Assembly: GCA_012839865.1 (NCBI GenBank)
Contig: DUMO01000045.1
Location: 1 to 64,000, forward strand
Origin: Clostridiaceae bacterium
Lineage (GTDB): Bacteria; Bacillota; Clostridia; CAYPLH01; DUMO01
Reading direction: 5' to 3'
DNA: 64,000 nt
Every line of letters begins with the position of its first letter. Within the stretch, counting starts at the first letter, position 1. The notes below the pieces were generated by a model. The model had not been told where the DNA came from and did not search any database. It saw only the letters and a list, made by a program, of their open reading frames with translations. Below, piece after piece: positions 35,017 through 42,981 of this stretch. The position numbers were made by a program, and so were the translations under genes.

Positions 35017-37178
35017 AGTTTCACGAGGTTGGCATATTTGGCCATCAGCCTTTTCATCCCTGACTTTCTGAACTGTATTTCAACTTTAAAGTCGTCCTCT
35101 ACTTCTTCAATAGATACAATTATTCCAACGCCAAATTTTCTGTGGACCACCATGTCACCTTCACAAAAATCAAAATTCGGCTTTTCATTTTTTGTCTGTT
35201 TTATAAATCCGTTTGCTGCAAATCCGCCTGTAAAAACACTACCTTTTGAAGACGTTCTGTTTGCATCCTCCAGAAGCATGCTGTCAACTTCTTCTTTAAA
35301 TCTGGAAACCAGATTAAATGAGGTACTGCCAAACAATGTCCTGCTTTTTGCATTGACAAGGTACAGCAATTCCTTTGCACGGGTGATTCCTACATAGCAT
35401 AATCTCCGTTCTTCTTCCAGCTGGGTTTCATAAGCTACCGACCTGTAGCTTGGGAAAACGCCTTCCTCCATACCGGTAATAAAAACCACCGGAAATTCAA
35501 GGCCTTTTGCGCTATGCAGCGTCATCAGCACTACACTGTCCTCCTTGTCGGAAAAACCGTCAATATCAGAAACCAGTGAAATCTGTGCCAGGAAATCCTC
35601 CAGACCTCCCGAATTTTCCTGTGCTTCAAATTCCAAAGCAACCGATATGAGCTCTTTTATGTTTTCAATTCTTGAGTTTGCTTCAATCGTGTCTTCCTTT
35701 TCCAGTTCGGATAATAGTCCTGATACCTCAATGACTCTTCCGATAAGTTCCGACACCGGTATTTGATCCTTCATGCCTGTAAACTCTTCTATCATATTGC
35801 AAAAAGAATCGAGTTTGGAACTTGCCCTTTGCAGTTCGGGATAGAGATTTGATGACCTTATGACATTATATATGCTGTCCTCATTTATTGACGCAATTTC
35901 TTCGGCTCTTTCCAGAGTAGTGGAGCCAATGCCCCTTCTGGGCGTATTTATTATTCTTTTAAGGCTGATAGTATCACCGGGATTTTGTATTACCCTGAGG
36001 TACGCAAGTACATCCTTTATCTCTTTCCTGTCATAGAACCGTAAACCGCCTACTATCTTATAGGGAATTCCCTCCCTGATAAATGTATCCTCAATAACAC
36101 GGGATTGTGCATTCATACGGTAAAGCACAGCAAAGTCCCTGTAATTTTTCCCCTTGCTGCAAAGATGTTTGATTTCACTTGCAACAAATACTGCCTCGGC
36201 GTGTTCATTGTCTCCCTCAAAGCTCTTTATTTTTTCCCCCTCGATATTTTGCGTCCATAGTTTCTTATCCTTACGCTCTTTATTGTTCCTGATAACACTG
36301 TAGGCCGCCTTCAAAATTGTTTGCGTGGAACGGTAGTTTTGCTCCAGCTTGATTACCCTGCAGTCTTTGAATTCCTTCTCAAAGTCCAGTATATTTCTTA
36401 TATTGGCTCCTCTGAAAAGATAGATGGACTGGTCGTCGTCCCCTACAACGCAAATATTGCGGTGCTTCTGGGCTAAAAGGCTGACAAGGTGGTACTGGGC
36501 TGTATTTGTATCCTGATATTCATCCACCATTATGTAACGGAATTGGTTCTGGAAAAGCTGAAGCACATCATTGTTTTCAATAAAAAGCTTAATTGTATAA
36601 AAAAGAATATCATCAAAATCCAGAGCATTGTTAAGGCGCAATTTTTTCTGGTATAAAGCATATATTTCGCCCATAACTCTCGACCGGAAATCTGATTCAT
36701 TCATCTTCATGTATCTGTCTGGCTCAATTAATTCATCCTTTGCCCTGGATATTGCATTGAGGACTGCTTTTGGATCATAAAGGCGCTCATTAACATTGAT
36801 CTCTTTCATACAGTCCTGAATGAGTGTTTTCTGGTCGGCAGAATCATATATAACAAAATTACGTTTGAACCCGATTCTATCAATATGGCGTCTCAGTATC
36901 CTGACGCATGCTGAATGAAAAGTGCTTATCCACATGTCTTTTGCTGTTTCGCCAAGTATCCCCTCAACTCTTTCCTTCATCTCATTTGCTGCCTTGTTGG
37001 TAAAAGTAATGGCAAGTATCCTTCCGGGATTAACGTTTTTTTCTTTGATTAGATATGCAATCCTGTGGGTAAGTACTCTTGTTTTGCCGGATCCGGCTCC
37101 TGCCAGTATCAAAAGAGGCCCCTCCGTATGCATTACTGCTTCTTTCTGCTCTTTATTCAAACCCTTCAGTAAGTCCAT
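35013..37178 (-). CDS. pcrA: ATP-dependent DNA helicase PcrA
   Basis: The 721-residue product is a full-length PcrA/UvrD helicase: Walker A LAGAGSGKTR near residue 32, TFTNKAANEMKERV, motif II VDEYQDTN, motif III DDDQSIYLFRGA, EQNYRST, LMTLHSAKGLEFPVVF, and VGITRAKE. The C-terminal Tudor-like tail (GDMVVHRKFGVGIIV ... LMAKYANLVKL), which binds RNA polymerase in Bacillus, is present. ATG 37178 has a GGAGAG box; the longer frame upstream is not supported. The stop codon TGA lies within the terminal GTTCAC of the omega-RNA-like element, so that element abuts or replaces the original gene end. Confidence 0.96.
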   Translation of the reverse strand: MDLLKGLNKEQKEAVMHTEGPLLILAGAGSGKTRVLTHRIAYLIKEKNVNPGRILAITFTNKAANEMKERVEGILGETAKDMWISTFHSACVRILRRHIDRIGFKRNFVIYDSADQKTLIQDCMKEINVNERLYDPKAVLNAISRAKDELIEPDRYMKMNESDFRSRVMGEIYALYQKKLRLNNALDFDDILFYTIKLFIENNDVLQLFQNQFRYIMVDEYQDTNTAQYHLVSLLAQKHRNICVVGDDDQSIYLFRGANIRNILDFEKEFKDCRVIKLEQNYRSTQTILKAAYSVIRNNKERKDKKLWTQNIEGEKIKSFEGDNEHAEAVFVASEIKHLCSKGKNYRDFAVLYRMNAQSRVIEDTFIREGIPYKIVGGLRFYDRKEIKDVLAYLRVIQNPGDTISLKRIINTPRRGIGSTTLERAEEIASINEDSIYNVIRSSNLYPELQRASSKLDSFCNMIEEFTGMKDQIPVSELIGRVIEVSGLLSELEKEDTIEANSRIENIKELISVALEFEAQENSGGLEDFLAQISLVSDIDGFSDKEDSVVLMTLHSAKGLEFPVVFITGMEEGVFPSYRSVAYETQLEEERRLCYVGITRAKELLYLVNAKSRTLFGSTSFNLVSRFKEEVDSMLLEDANRTSSKGSVFTGGFAANGFIKQTKNEKPNFDFCEGDMVVHRKFGVGIIVSIEEVEDDFKVEIQFRKSGMKRLMAKYANLVKL

Positions 37179-37251
37179 TTTTCTCTCCTGTTTTTCTATA
37201 CTTATTTTAAAATTATACAGCAGAACATTAGTTCTTACAAGTGACAATTTA

Positions 37252-37278
37252 AACGGTGCAGTTTAATGCTGCACCGTT
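37252..37278. terminator. Hairpin downstream of hpf
   Basis: AACGGTGCAG (37252-37261) and CTGCACCGTT (37269-37278) pair over 10 bp with a 7-base loop. T-rich bases follow on the minus strand, so it probably ends the hpf transcript before pcrA. Confidence 0.7.
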
Positions 37279-37361
37279 ATATTATAATCAATTCCATATA
37301 ACTTGTCTTGCCTATAATTTTAAATTACCGGATATGGAATCTGTCACAAAACTGCATATTT

Positions 37362-37901
37362 TTAAAATTCAGGCTCAATCAGCCCATAATCACCGTCTTT
37401 CCTTTTATATACAACATTCACTTCGTTTGTTTGGGCATTTGAAAATACGAAAAACGAGTGTCCCAAAAGATTCATTTGGAGTATTGCTTCTTCAACAGCC
37501 ATTGGCTTTATTGCAAATTTCTTGGTCTTTACAATTTTGAAATCAGTAACTTCTTCCTGAAGTTTATCAGCCTCATCCTTTAATGCATTTTCAAACTTAA
37601 AGGCGTTCTTATGCAGGCTTTTTGCCAGGCGGGTTTTATACTTTCCAAGCTGCCTCTCAAGTATGTCCACCACCTTGTCAATGCATGCATACATATCGTC
37701 GCCTGATTCTTCAGCCCTTAAAACAGCACCGTTAAAATAAATGGTCACCTCAAGAATGTGCCTGTTTCTCTGGACGCTCATCCTTACTTGTGCATCAGCA
37801 TCAGGCTTGAAGAATTTGCTGAGCTTGCCCAGCTTCTTCTCAATACGCTCTTTAAGAGCTTCTGTAACTTCAAAATTTCTGCCGCTGATATTGATTTTCA
37901 T
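37362..37901 (-). CDS. hpf: Long-form ribosome hibernation promoting factor
   Basis: The 179-residue product has the N-terminal ribosome-binding domain (MKINISGRNFEVTEALKERIEKKL in parts; VTIYFNGAVLRAEESGDDMYACID) and, after a linker, the C-terminal dimerisation domain (IVKTKKFAIKPMAVEEAILQMNLLGHSFFVF in parts). The long form makes 100S ribosome dimers in Firmicutes in stationary phase. AAAGGAG lies 8 bases before the ATG. It is a single-gene unit. Confidence 0.96.
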   Translation of the reverse strand: MKINISGRNFEVTEALKERIEKKLGKLSKFFKPDADAQVRMSVQRNRHILEVTIYFNGAVLRAEESGDDMYACIDKVVDILERQLGKYKTRLAKSLHKNAFKFENALKDEADKLQEEVTDFKIVKTKKFAIKPMAVEEAILQMNLLGHSFFVFSNAQTNEVNVVYKRKDGDYGLIEPEF

Positions 37902-38158
37902 AAATCCCAGCTCCTTTCTATTTTTTAAGGAATTAATAGAGCCATAAATCTATAGTAAATAACATGAAGCCTTTTTTCGGTTATCAAATCTTTAAATTAC
38001 TTTTTTTAATCTTCAGCTTGTACTTACCTTTATAAATTATTACCCAATATTTCTATAGTTCAACACAGTTTCCTATATTTATTTTATAATAGCCGGTATT
38101 AAACTTCAACTCACAGGTGTTTTAATTCACAAAACGGGTGTTTTGTGCACATAAATCC

Positions 38159-38219
38159 TGTGGATAATGTGCATAATTCTGTGAATAATTAGATTTCGGC
38201 TGTTTCAGGCTGTGGATAA
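38159..38219. promoter_or_regulatory. Cluster of four DnaA-box-like 9-mers
   Basis: TGTGGATAA occurs at 38159-38167 and 38211-38219, with TGTGCATAA at 38168-38176 and TGTGAATAA at 38180-38188, all in one orientation. The two exact boxes match the DnaA consensus (TTATCCACA on the other strand). The starts at 38159, 38180 and 38211 are 21 and 31 bases apart, about two and three helix turns. The cluster is in the 353-base gap between fur and hpf; the rest of the gap is AT-rich with no gene. Confidence 0.6.
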
Positions 38220-38254
38220 TAATCCCCGGCAGGATTTTATGTAAATTACCCATA

Positions 38255-38704
38255 TTAGTCTCCTTCGTGCCTGGTCTTGCATTTGCTGCAATAGCCATAA
38301 AATTTCACCCTGTGATCAACTATTTGAAAATCATACTCTGTACTAAGCTGATTCTCAAGATTTTCAAGAAGGTCCTCCTCTACACTTGTGACAGAGCCGC
38401 AACCCATACATATGAGATGATGGTGCCTGTGGTCTTCATCGTCACTTAGCTCATACCTGTTGAATCCGTCATCAAAATTAAGCTTGTTTACAATACCAAG
38501 TTTCACGAACAATAAAAGAGTACGGTAGACTGTGGCAAGTCCTATGTCCGGGAAAGACTCCTTAACCTTTCTGTAAATTTCCTCAGTGCTCAAGTGGGAA
38601 GCGCTGTTCTCTGAAATGGCGTCAATTACTGCCTGCCTTTGAGGAGTAATTTTATTGCCGTTTTCTCTTAATTGCCTTATCAAATTCTCCTTAATATCTG
38701 ACAT
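38255..38704 (-). CDS. Fur-family metal-responsive repressor
   Basis: The 149-residue product has the Fur winged helix (KITPQRQAVIDAI, LSTEEIYRKVKE, GLATVYRTLLLFVKLGIV) and a dimer domain with the HHHLICMGCG and CSKCK zinc ligands. It may be Fur, PerR or Zur; the residues that would separate these are not decisive to me. ATG 38704 follows GAGGT by 6 bases, and the 21-residue extension upstream is not coding-like. Confidence 0.92.
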   Translation of the reverse strand: MSDIKENLIRQLRENGNKITPQRQAVIDAISENSASHLSTEEIYRKVKESFPDIGLATVYRTLLLFVKLGIVNKLNFDDGFNRYELSDDEDHRHHHLICMGCGSVTSVEEDLLENLENQLSTEYDFQIVDHRVKFYGYCSKCKTRHEGD

Positions 38705-38887
38705 ATAAAATACCTCAAAGAAAATAAGTTTATATTTATAGTATAGCAAATGGTAAAATTCTTTCAATAAATATATAACTTTAATCGTAAATATATTTTT
38801 ACCGCTCAGACATATTATTTTATAAACCCTCAGATCTCATACGGTCAATTACAGTCAAACCGGCAGTTAAAGTAAAAATTTCCGGCA

Positions 38888-38926
38888 GAAAAAAAAGGCA
38901 TGGTAAACTCAGTTTAAAATGCCTTT
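38888..38926 (-). terminator. Terminator of the M15 peptidase gene
   Basis: On the minus strand AAAGGCAT (38926-38919) pairs with ATGCCTTT (38901-38894), with TAAACT/AGTTTA nested inside, followed by a run of T down to 38888. Confidence 0.85.
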
Positions 38927-38963
38927 AAGTCCCGGGATTCAGCCAGGCTGAAGGAAAATTGTT

Positions 38964-39644
38964 TTATGGATTGACAACAGTCGGTGTCCGGCCGATTCCT
39001 CTTGCCGCTCTGGTAAGTGCTGTCCAGGTGGCACACCCTGCTATCCCATCCGGGCTTAATCCTCTGGATCTTTGAAAGTTTATCAGTGCTCTCTGGGTAC
39101 CCCCGCCAAATATGCCATCCAGTCCTGAGCCGGTGTATCCAAGGGCATTAAGGGCATCTTGAAGGACAAGAACATATTGATTGACTGATCCCCGTCTTAC
39201 CAATGGATACCCGGCAGGACAAGCAGGAGGACCCAACCTCCGGTCTACATGCACCCAGGTCGGAGTAAGGTAAGCCGGCTCAACATAAACCCAAACTCCT
39301 AATCTGGACGCAAGGTTTCTCAGCTCATTTCTTTCTTCAGGCGTGGCAGTTTGTGCCAAATCCAGGGCAACTCCCGCATAATGCTGTGACTGATACCCAT
39401 GGCCTCCCTCCCAAATGCGTTTGAATGCAAAGCCTACGTAAATGTTTCGTCCCCAGGCATTTCGCGTTGCATTCCAGGCTTCCATTGTTCTCACATCGGT
39501 CCATAACACACTTGAATCGGAGCTGCCGCGAAACTCACGTACCAGTAGGGTCCTGCCGGTGCTATAGGGCATAGGATCGCTCTCCGCCTGCTGGTATATT
39601 TCCATATTGTTTGAATAGTTGTTATATACAAGAATTGTTGCCAT
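38964..39644 (-). CDS. M15-type D-Ala-D-Ala carboxypeptidase-like protein with C-terminal peptidoglycan-binding domain
   Basis: The 226-residue product has, in residues 50-140, the zinc-peptidase signatures SQHYAGVALDLA (His and Asp ligands) and TPTWVHVDRR (third ligand), as in VanY/M15 peptidases. Residues 150-215 form a PG_binding_1 domain (NQYVLVLQDALNALGY, GIFGGGTQRALINFQ, LSPDGIAG). There is no signal peptide, which suggests action in the spore or release by lysis; a sporulation role is inference. GGAGG lies 9 bases before the ATG. Confidence 0.87.
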   Translation of the reverse strand: MATILVYNNYSNNMEIYQQAESDPMPYSTGRTLLVREFRGSSDSSVLWTDVRTMEAWNATRNAWGRNIYVGFAFKRIWEGGHGYQSQHYAGVALDLAQTATPEERNELRNLASRLGVWVYVEPAYLTPTWVHVDRRLGPPACPAGYPLVRRGSVNQYVLVLQDALNALGYTGSGLDGIFGGGTQRALINFQRSRGLSPDGIAGCATWTALTRAARGIGRTPTVVNP

Positions 39645-39812
39645 ATAAAAACCTCCATTTACATAAATGATTACAGTTCATTATATGAAAATGGAGGCAA
39701 ATCGTGTGTTTTGTCAAATTTCAAACCGGTATCCGTTTTATTGTCTTTTAACAAACCAAAGCAAAATATTGTTGAATGTTGTGTCGCATATCTTTTTCAA
39801 GGCTTTTGACCA

Positions 39813-40859
39813 TTAATATGCCGAATCAAAGCCTTCCAGTATCTGAACATCATATTGGCCGCTGCCAAGAGCTTCATTTATCATGTCCTGAAATTTGCTG
39901 GCTTTATAATATTGTTCAACTATTTCCCTGTTTGCCTCAAAAGTGTTGTCTATACTATCCAGTTTCATTACATGAAAACCATAATAAGTCCGTATTAATC
40001 CTGTATCACCTGGCTGATGGGAAAAGGTCCAGTCTTCAAACTCTTGAATAAATTGCCCATACATGACTTCATACATTCCGCCATAATCTTTCGAGCCATC
40101 ATCTTCACTATATTCCTGGGCAAGGGTGGCTATATCCTCTCCCGCATTTACCCTGTTCAGCAAATCCTGTGCCTGCTTCTGTTTTTCCGCAACAGTTTCG
40201 TCATCGGCGTCTTCTGCGCATTTTATAAGGATATGCCTTACCACTGCCTTGTCAAACATTTCCCTGTTATATTCGTAATAGGAAGTCAATTCCTCTTCCG
40301 TTGCAGGAATTTCAGGGACTTTGGCATCCATATACTTTCTGGCAGTTACTATCTCTTTATATATTCTCTCAGCTTTTCTCATGCTGACACCATAGTAGGT
40401 TTTGACATATTCTGAAAGGCTTACGCCCTTCCTTTGTGCCTCTTCCTTCAAGGAATCCCTGAAGGTTTTCCATTCTTCATTAAGAGTCTTTCTGTCAACT
40501 TTGAATCTTTCCTCATCAGCTTTCAAAAGCAGCATTTCGACCTGGGCGGCTTCTGACAATGCCTGGTTTTTCAACGTATCCATGAGGGAGCCATAACCAC
40601 TGTCTTTATATAAATAGCTATTAACATCCTCGTAAGGACTTTTATTTTTTAAAGCTTCCTGAACGTATTGAGTCAGGTAATAATTGAACTCGTATCCGTC
40701 AATAACTCTCTTGCCAATTTTTGCTACATCCTTGGGTATCGCCATTCTTATAAACATATAAACTATAGCCAGGACAATGATTGATGCAAAAACATAAAAT
40801 GTTTTTACACCGGAATCCACCTTTGGTTTTGTTTTTTGTTTATTGTCTTTTTTCGCCAT
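39813..40859 (-). CDS. Membrane-anchored parvulin-type peptidyl-prolyl isomerase
   Basis: The 348-residue product has a basic N-terminus, one membrane helix (TFYVFASIIVLAIVYMFI), a SurA_N-like helical segment, and a rotamase domain near residues 205-300 (VRHILIKCAED, AQEYSEDDGSKDYGGMYEVMYGQFIQEFEDWTF in parts, YYGFHVMKL). It should help fold exported proteins on the outer face of the membrane, like PrsA, but it is anchored by a helix and not by a lipid. GGGGTGATT precedes the ATG. Confidence 0.9.
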   Translation of the reverse strand: MAKKDNKQKTKPKVDSGVKTFYVFASIIVLAIVYMFIRMAIPKDVAKIGKRVIDGYEFNYYLTQYVQEALKNKSPYEDVNSYLYKDSGYGSLMDTLKNQALSEAAQVEMLLLKADEERFKVDRKTLNEEWKTFRDSLKEEAQRKGVSLSEYVKTYYGVSMRKAERIYKEIVTARKYMDAKVPEIPATEEELTSYYEYNREMFDKAVVRHILIKCAEDADDETVAEKQKQAQDLLNRVNAGEDIATLAQEYSEDDGSKDYGGMYEVMYGQFIQEFEDWTFSHQPGDTGLIRTYYGFHVMKLDSIDNTFEANREIVEQYYKASKFQDMINEALGSGQYDVQILEGFDSAY

Positions 40860-41172
40860 ACAATCACCCCACCAGTTTTTTGTTAGTCTTATTATGATGC
40901 TAATTTTTCAAAATAACCTGTATAAGTAAAACCGGAGTATTTTCCCCTCTTTTTGCAATCAGACTTCAAACTGATTTTATAAATAAAAGCCAGTATTTAT
41001 CTTACCATATATCATTAAACACTGCCATATTTAAATTGGTCAAGTTCAAAATTTCATCCAAATTTCATTTTATGGTTCCAAACAGGTTATAGAATACATC
41101 ACAAAAGGACATTTAATTCAAATAAAGCCATTTTGTATCCAATATGCTATTTGTTTCCACGCATATCCATCA
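40860..41172. other. Intergenic region between the foldase and GreA-like genes
   Basis: The stretch is AT-rich with no frame that looks coding on either strand and no hairpin with a T-run. It should contain the promoter of the minus-strand foldase gene, which I cannot place. Confidence 0.4.
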
Positions 41173-41241
41173 TTGACATCCATTTACATTTGTGCTAATA
41201 TATATTTAGAGTTATTTCACAGGCTGTTACAAAGAGCCTGT
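41173..41241 (+). promoter_or_regulatory. Promoter and 5' hairpin of the GreA-like gene
   Basis: TTGACA (41173-41178), 17 bases, TAATAT (41196-41201). Just after the predicted start, ACAGGCT (41219-41225) pairs with AGCCTGT (41235-41241), which places a hairpin at the very 5' end of the message. Confidence 0.75.
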
Positions 41242-41272
41242 CATTTGAAAACATTGGAAAAAGGAGATGGAA

Positions 41273-41728
41273 ATGCATAAAGAGAACTTGATGTCTGATT
41301 TATCATACTTTCTTTCAGAACATATAAGGGAGATTGAAAATATTAAGGAATCTCTGCTTAATGGTTACTACAGCAACAACACGATAGAAAGCATGAATGT
41401 TGAAAACTTTTTTAAAGATTATATAAATACGGTTAATGCCTACTTAAATTCGTCAAAAGTCTGCTCCGGCAACAGCAACTGCCCCTTTGTAATAATCAAG
41501 AGTACGGTTGAGGTGCAGGACATGGATGATATGGATACATACCTGTATCACATCGTCCCTCCATATCATGAAGGTGCAAATCATGATGCGGACTATGCCT
41601 CATGCTTGTCTCCATTGGGAAGAGCATTGCTTTTTAAAAGTATCAACCAGAAGGTACAGGTGGAAACGCCTGCCGGAGTGTTGCGTTATATTATCAGAAA
41701 AATAACCGTTCCTGAACTGTCGACTTAA
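41273..41728 (+). CDS. Small protein with a GreA/GreB-type C-terminal domain
   Basis: The 151-residue product ends with the FKBP-like domain of Gre factors (CLSPLGRALLFKSINQKVQVETPAG, read as CLSPLGRALL and VQVETPAGVLRY). The N-terminal 90 residues are helical and acidic but do not show the two-helix coiled coil with the catalytic acidic tip of true GreA. It may bind RNA polymerase near the secondary channel and compete with GreA, by analogy with other Gre-like proteins. ATG 41273 has AAGGAG about 7 bases upstream; the ATG at 41267 touches that box. Confidence 0.75.
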   Translation: MHKENLMSDLSYFLSEHIREIENIKESLLNGYYSNNTIESMNVENFFKDYINTVNAYLNSSKVCSGNSNCPFVIIKSTVEVQDMDDMDTYLYHIVPPYHEGANHDADYASCLSPLGRALLFKSINQKVQVETPAGVLRYIIRKITVPELST

Positions 41729-41784
41729 AATGGCCATCCTGAAATTTTCGAATTCCTTCGGAAATTTTTTTGTAAACATACACC

Positions 41785-42006
41785 CTATAAATCCATTCCA
41801 TTCAGTATATCTCTTAATGCCTTAAGCTGTTCACCGGTCATGGTTACACCTTTACTCATCTTGTCATGTTCAGGAGACCATTCTCGAATATCATACTTTG
41901 CCTCCCGGTCATTCCAGCTTACAAGATTAAGCTCCATCGTCCATCCTTTTGCTGATTCTGACAATACTCCAAAGTTCCTGATTATTTCAAACTTGACTTC
42001 AGCCAT
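41785..42006 (-). CDS. PC4/YdbC-family ssDNA-binding protein
   Basis: The 73-residue product (AEVKFEIIRNFGVLSESAKGW, LNLVSWNDREAKYDIREWSP, GVTMTGEQLKALRDIL) is a full YdbC/PC4-like domain. Such proteins bind single-stranded DNA as dimers; their role in bacteria is not settled. ATG 42006 has GGAGGAATAAGG upstream; the longer frame is not supported. The gap to the TetR gene contains TCGCTGG/CCAGCGA arms (about 42147-42182). Confidence 0.9.
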   Translation of the reverse strand: MAEVKFEIIRNFGVLSESAKGWTMELNLVSWNDREAKYDIREWSPEHDKMSKGVTMTGEQLKALRDILNGMDL

Positions 42007-42213
42007 TATCCTTATTCCTCCCTCACTAATCAAAAACATTATTCTAATTATACAATATTCCCTGATAAATTCCATACATTTTTCTTGCTGCCTTATACGT
42101 CTTTATTATGTTACAGCTTGTATGCATTTTCACAGGGGCAATTTCGCTGGAATTGCAATACGGTAGCTTCCTGCCAGCGAGGAAAAGACGGATTTGATAT
42201 GAGTTATTTTATA

Positions 42214-42810
42214 CTATACTCTCTTTTTGGGCTGCAGTGTTTTATATGAGGAGGTTATCCCCAGGGTAAGTTTCATTACCATTTCCGCCATGTAACGGGC
42301 TGACTTTTTCATACCGTCATTCAGCCATTTTTGAACAAGTCCGACACACCCGGTTATAAAAAACGAATAAATACATTCTGCATCTTCCTTGGTAATATTG
42401 TTGTTGTCGGTCAGTTCATTGACTATTCTGTCATAGACCAGCATCATGACCTTTTTCTGAAAATTCAGGTCCCCCCGCTCGTTTAACAGCAATCTGCACA
42501 GTTTTCCGTTTTGTTTTATATATTCAAAAATTTCCTCCACCAAAGAAACATCGTCTCTGCTGTTGTCTGCTTTATACAATGCTTCTATATAGTCGCTGAC
42601 ATTATTCAAAAGTTCGTCTTCTATTTTCCTCAAGAGGTCATATTGGTCGTTATAGTGGGAATAAAAGGTGGCGCGATTTATATCTGCATCATCACAAATT
42701 TCTTTGATGGTTATCTTTGAAATATCCTTTTTTTCCAAAAGGTTTATCAAGCTCTCTTTTAGCACCATCCTGGTGTATTTTGCCCGTCTGTCCAATTTGT
42801 CGCTTTTCAT
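42214..42810 (-). CDS. TetR-family transcriptional repressor
   Basis: The 198-residue product has the TetR helix-turn-helix at residues 15-60 (LKESLINLLEKKDISKITIKEICDDADINRATFYSHY in parts) and a helical ligand domain of the TetR_C_7-like kind (FFITGCVGLVQKWLNDGM). It is divergent from the MMPL-type exporter and very likely controls it. AGGG-containing box GGAGGG precedes the ATG. Confidence 0.93.
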   Translation of the reverse strand: MKSDKLDRRAKYTRMVLKESLINLLEKKDISKITIKEICDDADINRATFYSHYNDQYDLLRKIEDELLNNVSDYIEALYKADNSRDDVSLVEEIFEYIKQNGKLCRLLLNERGDLNFQKKVMMLVYDRIVNELTDNNNITKEDAECIYSFFITGCVGLVQKWLNDGMKKSARYMAEMVMKLTLGITSSYKTLQPKKRV

Positions 42811-42868
42811 GCAATCCCTCCAGTTTTGTTAAATCTGATAAATTTCATGCATTCTGAACAATATATGT

Positions 42869-42879
42869 TTAGTAACTAA
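42869..42879. promoter_or_regulatory. Candidate TetR operator
   Basis: TTAGT-A-ACTAA is an 11-bp palindrome in the 171-base gap between the TetR-type gene and the exporter. The position suits control of both, but only one clear copy is present. Confidence 0.4.
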
Positions 42880-42981
42880 CATTTAAAAAATATCTGTCTG
42901 TTGTATTCCACCCACAATGCAATTAAACTATATATGTGTAATATTGTCAACACTGTGTTCAGCAAATAAGGAGGGAACTAC

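Noticed and set aside
38150-38225. DnaA-box cluster as the chromosomal origin
   Set aside because: There is no dnaA, dnaN, recF or rpmH nearby and no AT-rich unwinding element directly beside the boxes that differs from the rest of the gap.
42147-42182. TCGCTGG/CCAGCGA arms as the terminator of the TetR gene
   Set aside because: The loop is over 20 bases and no T-run follows on the relevant strand, so it is noted only as an inverted repeat.
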